From: Synergistes sp.
GTDB taxonomy: Bacteria; Synergistota; Synergistia; Synergistales; Synergistaceae
Assembly (NCBI GenBank): GCA_017537925.1
Contig: JAFYJW010000019.1
Span: 1-64,000 of the forward strand
Direction: 5' to 3'
Length of the DNA: 64,000 nt
The notes beneath the pieces are model-generated. The model was not told the origin of the DNA, ran no database searches, and saw only the letters and a list, made by a program, of their open reading frames with translations. A program made the translations under genes and the position numbers. Numbering within the stretch: position 1 is the first letter of the stretch; each line of letters begins with the position of its first letter. Positions 59,899 through 64,000 of this stretch are shown here, in pieces.

Positions 59899-59936
59899 GG
59901 CGATACCTGGTTGTGAAAGCCAAGTATCGCCAATTT
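59899..59936 (+). terminator. hairpin with T-run at the right border of the island
   Basis: GGCGATAC (59899-59906) pairs with GTATCGCC (59924-59931), inner TGG/CCA, then AATTTT. No gene ends just upstream on the + strand, so it may be a border element. The gap to 60276 holds no gene I can support. Confidence 0.55.
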
Positions 59937-60276
59937 TCTTGCCGCACTCCTGTACGGCAGCTGCCCTATGTCAGTAATGTTCTCATACTGTCTTATCGGA
60001 GACTACCCGAAGGGACTCTCTGTATCGCGCTGTCAGCTGCGTTCTCCTGCTTCAAACTTTTCACGATGCCGCGGGGCGGCTCTGTCAGCCTCAGTCTGCT
60101 GTCTTTGCTTCTCTTTGCGTTTCGGCGCGGACCGGGCTGCGGCGTTATCGTATGCTTCACGGCGGGAGCCCTGCGCCTTCTGCGGAGCCGGGAAGAATGA
60201 TCCGCTGCGGGGCAAAAGCCTTTCGTCGTGTTAAAATATCCTTACACGAACCATATTAGAGCAGGGATGTGTTTCG

Positions 60277-60894
60277 ATGCTGACTAATTTATTTACGAGG
60301 GCCGGTCTGGCAAACCTTCTTCTTAGCCTTCCGGCCGTGCTTTGGGCAATAACTTTTCATGAATATTGTCACGGACTGGCTGCGAAGATGCTCGGAGATC
60401 CCACCGCGGAACGCGAGGGGCGTCTTTCTCTCAACCCGTTTGCGCATCTTGATCCGGTAGGCGCTTTATGCCTGCTTTTGTTCCGTTTCGGCTGGGCAAG
60501 GCCCGTCCCGATAGATACGAGATACTTCAAAAATCCGCGGCGGGATATAGTGATAGTCAGCCTTGCCGGGGCGGCGGGCAACCTTCTTACCGCGTTCGTA
60601 TGCGCCAGGCTCGTTAACTTTTTCCCGGCTCTTTTCAGGACATGGGGAGCGCAGCAGTTCATACTGCTTATGATAATGATAAATCTGGGGCTGGCCGCTT
60701 TCAATCTGGTGCCGATACCGCCGCTTGACGGTTCGCGGATACTGTACGTCCTTCTGCCACCGTCGTGCATGAAGTATTATTTCTGGCTTGAACGCTACGG
60801 CCTGGCCGTAATACTGGTGCTTCTGATGATCGGCGCTTTTCCTTACCTGATGCAGCCGATAATGCAGCTGCTTTTCAGACTGCTGATGATTTAG
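60277..60894 (+). CDS. site-2 protease family (M50) membrane metalloprotease
   Basis: A 205-residue membrane protein with about five helices. The zinc motif HEYCH (HExxH) is in AITFHEYCHGLAAKML near residue 28, and the second motif LVPIPPLDGSRIL supplies the Asp ligand. This short form lacks PDZ or CBS domains, like the small M50 proteins with no known target. The next gene, surE, starts 12 bases on. Confidence 0.9.
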   Translation: MLTNLFTRAGLANLLLSLPAVLWAITFHEYCHGLAAKMLGDPTAEREGRLSLNPFAHLDPVGALCLLLFRFGWARPVPIDTRYFKNPRRDIVIVSLAGAAGNLLTAFVCARLVNFFPALFRTWGAQQFILLMIMINLGLAAFNLVPIPPLDGSRILYVLLPPSCMKYYFWLERYGLAVILVLLMIGAFPYLMQPIMQLLFRLLMI

Positions 60895-60906
60895 GCGGGA
60901 ATAACA

Positions 60907-61707
60907 ATGAAAAAAGTGCTTATCACAAACGACGACGGTATTTTTGCCGAGGGGATACGCATACTTGCCGACGCGTTCGGCGCGGAGGGGTATGACGTCC
61001 TTGTGGTTGCTCCGGACCGCGAACGCAGCGCGTCCGGGCATTCGATGACGATGGACAGGCCGCTGCAGATAAAAAAGGCCGAGAGCTCCCTGTTCGGCGG
61101 AGGCATTGCTGCGTATTCGTGCGACGGCACTCCCACCGACTGTGTGATAATGGGGGTCGAGGTGCTTGATTTTGTCCCTGATCTGCTTCTTTCCGGCATC
61201 AACTGCGGCCCCAATCTCGGAGACGACTTCACATACTCCGGCACTGTCTGCGCCGCGCTCGAAGGGCTTATATACGGTTATCCCTCCATGGCGGTATCGC
61301 TGCTGTGCGGACAGCACTCTCCGAAAAAGTATTTTGCCACAGCCGCGGCAGCGGCGCTCAGGACGGCGGACTGGCTTAAAAAACATCCGATGCCGCCCGA
61401 CGTGATGTACAACGTCAACGTGCCGAACATGGCGGTAAGCGACATAGCCGGAGTCCGCATAACGCGGAAGGGGACCCGCCGCTACCACGACAAGATAACG
61501 GTCGTAAAGACGCCGTTCGGCGGAGAGGCATACTGGGTCGGAGGAAGCATCCACGATGAGCTCAGGGAGGATACCGACGTATGGGCCGCCGCGCACGGCT
61601 TCGTATCCATTACGCCGGCACATCTGGAAGTGACGGATCTCGACGCATTCGCCGCCGCTAAAAAGACCTCGATGGAAGAGGATATCTTCAGCGGGATGGA
61701 CGACTGA
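60907..61707 (+). CDS. surE: 5'/3'-nucleotidase SurE
   Basis: A 266-residue metal-dependent nucleotidase. The metal motif ITNDDGIFAEGI is at the start, followed by VVAPDRERSASGHSMT, YSCDGTPTDCVIMG and LLLSGINCGPNLGDDFTYSGTV, all diagnostic for SurE. It dephosphorylates nucleoside monophosphates. Likely co-transcribed with the M50 protease. Confidence 0.95.
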   Translation: MKKVLITNDDGIFAEGIRILADAFGAEGYDVLVVAPDRERSASGHSMTMDRPLQIKKAESSLFGGGIAAYSCDGTPTDCVIMGVEVLDFVPDLLLSGINCGPNLGDDFTYSGTVCAALEGLIYGYPSMAVSLLCGQHSPKKYFATAAAAALRTADWLKKHPMPPDVMYNVNVPNMAVSDIAGVRITRKGTRRYHDKITVVKTPFGGEAYWVGGSIHDELREDTDVWAAAHGFVSITPAHLEVTDLDAFAAAKKTSMEEDIFSGMDD

Positions 61708-61781
61708 GATCGATCGTCACACAGTCGGAGAACTGCAAAAATGACCTGCGAAGATGCAAAAGTGCATTTTCAGGAAACATG

Positions 61782-61809
61782 TTGACAAATTTAATTCAAA
61801 TGATAAAAT
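61782..61809 (+). promoter_or_regulatory. sigma70-type promoter of the argG leader
   Basis: A perfect TTGACA (61782-61787) and TAAAAT (61804-61809) with a 16-base spacer. Transcription would start near 61816, just before the T-box leader. Confidence 0.75.
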
Positions 61810-61815
61810 ACCACA

Positions 61816-62125
61816 CATATTTTTATAACTGAAGAGAATGGAGGGGTGTTATTGTGAGCTTTGCAGCCGCCGGGAACAAAAGACGTATACGACGAATCGG
61901 CTTCCGTATGCAGACGCTGGTATGCGATGACGGGATCATAAATTCGATGACTCGGCGACAGAGAGAGAGCGCCAAAGGCTGAAAGCGCTTTTCGCAAAGA
62001 GAATCACAATTTCGCGCCCCTGAGCATAATCGATCGAGCGGACATTTTTGAGTGTCAATCAGGGTGGTACCGCGGGTAAAATTTGCCCGTCCCTGTTCCT
62101 AACCGGACAGGGACGGGCTTTTTTT
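61816..62125 (+). promoter_or_regulatory. T-box leader with terminator, controlling argG
   Basis: The T-box sequence AGGGTGGTACCGCGG is at 62061-62075. It is followed by a terminator: GCCCGTCCCTGT (62085-62096), ACAGGGACGGGC (62107-62118) and seven Ts. Uncharged tRNA would stabilise the antiterminator and turn argG on. tRNA-Arg is the expected effector because of the target gene, but I could not fix the specifier codon by eye. An Arg-rich small ORF overlaps the 5' part. Confidence 0.92.
61854..61982 (+). CDS. possible arginine-rich leader ORF inside the T-box leader (42 residues)
   Basis: GTG 61854 has GGAGGGG 7 bases upstream, an excellent binding site. The frame has 42 codons, 8 of them Arg, with pairs of Arg near codons 10-14 (KRRIRRIG) and again near codons 34-35. 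It ends at TGA 61982, before the T-box sequence. It could be an Arg-sensing leader peptide acting beside the T-box, or a chance frame in a structured RNA. The latter is quite possible because it runs through stem I. Confidence 0.35.
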   Translation: MSFAAAGNKRRIRRIGFRMQTLVCDDGIINSMTRRQRESAKG

Positions 62126-62157
62126 AGTATTAAGATAATACAGAGGAGGAACTGAAA

Positions 62158-63420
62158 ATGGCAGCAGAGAAAAAGGGAAAAGTAGTATTGGCGTACAGCG
62201 GAGGACTCGATACATCGGTCGCTATACCATGGCTTCACGAACGCGGATATGACGTCGTAACTCTTACGATGCACGTCGGGCAGCAGGCAGACGATCTTGA
62301 AGAGATAAAGGCCAAGGCTTATGCTTCCGGCGCCGTCAAGGCTTATGTGGTAGACCTGCGCGAAGCTTTCATCGACACGTTTGTGTGGCCCGCGCTTAAA
62401 GCAAACGCGGTATATCAGGGAGTCTACCCGCTCAACTCGGCTCTGTCGCGCCCGATGATCTCGCAGGCGCTTATCTGGTGCGCCGAGAAGGAAGGCGCCG
62501 TAGCGGTGGCCCACGGCTGCACGGGAAAAGGACAGGACCAGGTGCGTATCGAAGTCGCATGCAACGCTCTTAATCCGGACGTCGAAGTGCTTGCGCCGGT
62601 GCGCGACTGGGGCTTCTCGCGTGAAGAAGAGATGGACTACGCTGCGGCCCACAACATCCCTGTGCCGACCACAAGGAAGAGCCCTTACAGCATTGACGAC
62701 AACCTTTGGGGCCGTTCAATAGAATGCGGAGTGCTCGAAGATCCGTGGAACAAGCCGCCGGAAGACGCCTACAAGCTCACGCTGGATCCGAAAGACGCGC
62801 CGGACGAGGAAGTCTATGTTGAGGTAACGTTTGAGGCAGGCATTCCAGTTGCGATCAACGGCAAGAAAATGAGCTCCATAGAGCTTATCGACTTTATGAA
62901 CAAGACCGCGGGCAAAGCCGGTTTCGGACGCATAGATATGATAGAAGACCGTCTTGTCGGCTTCAAGAGCCGCGAAGTCTATGAATGCCCCGCGGCGCTG
63001 TCGCTCCTGCACGCGCACAAAAAGCTTGAGACTCTGACGCTTGCGAAAGACACGCTGAAGACAAAGAAGGAACTTGAAGTACGCTTTGCGGAGATGACTT
63101 ATGAAGGCTACTGGTTCTCCCCGCTGATGGAAGCGGTGCAGGCCTTCATGGACTCGACGCAGAAGAGCGTGAACGGCACAGTCCGCATGAAATTCTACAA
63201 GGGCAACTGCATAGTCGACGGCATGAAGTCGGACAGCTCCGTTTACAGCAAGGCTCTTGCAACGTACTCTGCCGGAGATATCTTCGACCAGACAGCTTCC
63301 GTCGGCTTCATAAAGATATGGGGCATGCCGATAAAGACATGGCGCCAGACGCACAGGGAAAAGAACATAAACCCGATCGACAGCCTTATGATGCAGAAGG
63401 GAAGAGAAGCGACCAAATAA
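62158..63420 (+). CDS. argG: argininosuccinate synthase
   Basis: A 420-residue ATP-dependent ligase joining citrulline and aspartate. GAGGAGGA before ATG. The P-loop-like VLAYSGGLDTSVAIPW is at the start; GCTGKGQDQVRIE and later family segments (RKSPYSIDDNLWGRSIECG) are intact. It is the only gene behind the T-box leader; argH is not in view. Confidence 0.96.
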   Translation: MAAEKKGKVVLAYSGGLDTSVAIPWLHERGYDVVTLTMHVGQQADDLEEIKAKAYASGAVKAYVVDLREAFIDTFVWPALKANAVYQGVYPLNSALSRPMISQALIWCAEKEGAVAVAHGCTGKGQDQVRIEVACNALNPDVEVLAPVRDWGFSREEEMDYAAAHNIPVPTTRKSPYSIDDNLWGRSIECGVLEDPWNKPPEDAYKLTLDPKDAPDEEVYVEVTFEAGIPVAINGKKMSSIELIDFMNKTAGKAGFGRIDMIEDRLVGFKSREVYECPAALSLLHAHKKLETLTLAKDTLKTKKELEVRFAEMTYEGYWFSPLMEAVQAFMDSTQKSVNGTVRMKFYKGNCIVDGMKSDSSVYSKALATYSAGDIFDQTASVGFIKIWGMPIKTWRQTHREKNINPIDSLMMQKGREATK

Positions 63421-63453
63421 TACGGTACGCGCTGCGAATTTACAGTACACTGC

Positions 63454-63481
63454 GGCTCCCGCGCAAGGCGGGGGCCTTTTT
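63454..63481 (+). terminator. Rho-independent terminator after argG
   Basis: GGCTCCCGC (63454-63462), GCAA loop, GCGGGGGCC, followed by five Ts. Strong. Confidence 0.88.
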
Positions 63482-63639
63482 CATGCATCTGGAGAAACGG
63501 GAAGCTGAGTGCTTTTTCCCCGTCGTATATGAGCATTCGGATGCCGGAATGCTTTTTATCATATAGAATATAAGCGCGCAGGCGGAAAGCGCAGCATCGA
63601 CTATCCGGGCCTGCTGCGGGAAAGGAAGGAAAGCCTAAA

Positions 63640-64000
63640 ATGAATCTTGCGGGATATATAGATCATACGAACCTTAAGCCGGACGCGACAGAAGCGGATA
63701 TCAGAAAACTTTGCAGCGAGGCTGCGCGTTTTCGCTTTGCCTCGGTATGCGTGAATTCCGCAAGAGCTGCTCTTGCTGCGGAGTGCCTTAAAGGCAGCGG
63801 CGTTTCTGTGTGCGCCGTCGTAGGTTTTCCGCTTGGCGCGTCCTGCACGGAGGCAAAGGCCGCTGAAGCGGCAGCCGCGGCAAAAAGCGGCGCGTCCGAG
63901 ATAGACATGGTCATAAACATAGGCATGATAAAAGACGGGAATGACAGCGCGGCGGAGGAAGATATAAGAAAAGTAGTAAAGACCGTGCCGTCGTGCGTCG
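63640..64000 (+). CDS. deoC: deoxyribose-phosphate aldolase, N-terminal part (runs off the window)
   Basis: 120 codons are visible. ATG 63640 follows AAAGGAAGGA. MNLAGYIDHTNLKPDATEAD is the DeoC opening, then FASVCVNSARAALAAE, VCAVVGFPLGASCTEAKAAEA and ASEIDMVINIGMIKDG. The Schiff-base lysine lies beyond the window. It splits 2-deoxyribose-5-phosphate into glyceraldehyde-3-phosphate and acetaldehyde. Confidence 0.94.
   Translation, partial: MNLAGYIDHTNLKPDATEADIRKLCSEAARFRFASVCVNSARAALAAECLKGSGVSVCAVVGFPLGASCTEAKAAEAAAAAKSGASEIDMVINIGMIKDGNDSAAEEDIRKVVKTVPSCV

Noticed and set aside
59913-60200. 95-codon + strand frame at the right edge of the thiamine island
   Set aside because: No binding site, composition like translated non-coding DNA, and it starts inside a hairpin. 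It might be a relic of a mobile element, but I cannot support it.
1-64000. CRISPR arrays, rRNA, transposases, phage genes, origin of replication
   Set aside because: I looked for regularly spaced repeats, rRNA blocks, recombinase motifs and DnaA-box clusters and saw none that could be supported.

Overview
The window (about 54% G+C, dense genes, short gaps) looks like a chromosomal segment of an anaerobic, amino-acid-fermenting bacterium. A Synergistota member such as Cloacibacillus is my favoured guess, from gene style and content: amino-acid and peptide transporters, GlcD-type FAD oxidases, a 4-hydroxybutyrate dehydrogenase very close to the clostridial enzyme, a [FeFe]-hydrogenase-like sensory cluster, T-box and TPP/cobalamin riboswitches. 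The species is inference; no rRNA is present.

Layout. (1) 0.1-9.6 kb: a metal/peptide transport block. A sigma70-type promoter drives a cobalamin riboswitch with its own terminator, then a second structured leader with another terminator, then a five-gene Nik/Opp-type ABC importer (last gene frameshifted), a free-standing HMA metallochaperone, a P1B-type metal ATPase and a MATE pump. (2) 9.6-17.9 kb: a signalling island: a REC-GGDEF-EAL-GGDEF c-di-GMP phosphodiesterase, then two paralogous APC-type amino-acid permeases fused to signalling modules, one to a hybrid histidine kinase with receiver and one to a GGDEF cyclase (the latter split by a one-base frameshift). This is the most interesting potential system in the window. 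(3) 18-34.8 kb: transporters (EamA, MATE, CPA1 antiporter, TSUP, YjiH type), an L,D-transpeptidase, two GlcD-like FAD oxidases, a glycogen branching enzyme, an aminotransferase, a flavin reductase-like protein, a TIGR02757 protein and threonine dehydratase. (4) 35-44.4 kb: leucyl aminopeptidase, amidohydrolase and RecD2, then a reverse-strand amino-acid ABC importer with binding protein and permease fused in one chain, then 4-hydroxybutyrate dehydrogenase. (5) 44.4-51.3 kb: tadA, tRNA-Arg(CCG), a sodium:solute symporter, and a DRTGG / HATPase / hydrogenase-like Fe-S / DRTGG / PHP cluster ending with radA. (6) 51.3-56.2 kb: aspartate aminotransferase, long HPF, UvrD-type helicase and coaE. (7) 56.2-59.9 kb: an AT-richer thiamine island. 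A + strand TPP riboswitch is followed by only a 14-codon reading frame; next to it lie reverse-strand thiD, a CytX-like permease and thiN, controlled by two tandem TPP riboswitches. The island is bracketed by two pairs of about 27-bp palindromes. (8) 60.3-64 kb: M50 protease, surE, a T-box leader overlapping an arginine-rich small ORF with a good ribosome binding site, argG, and the start of deoC.

All calls rest on reading translated sequence and RNA motifs by eye; no database search or folding was run.
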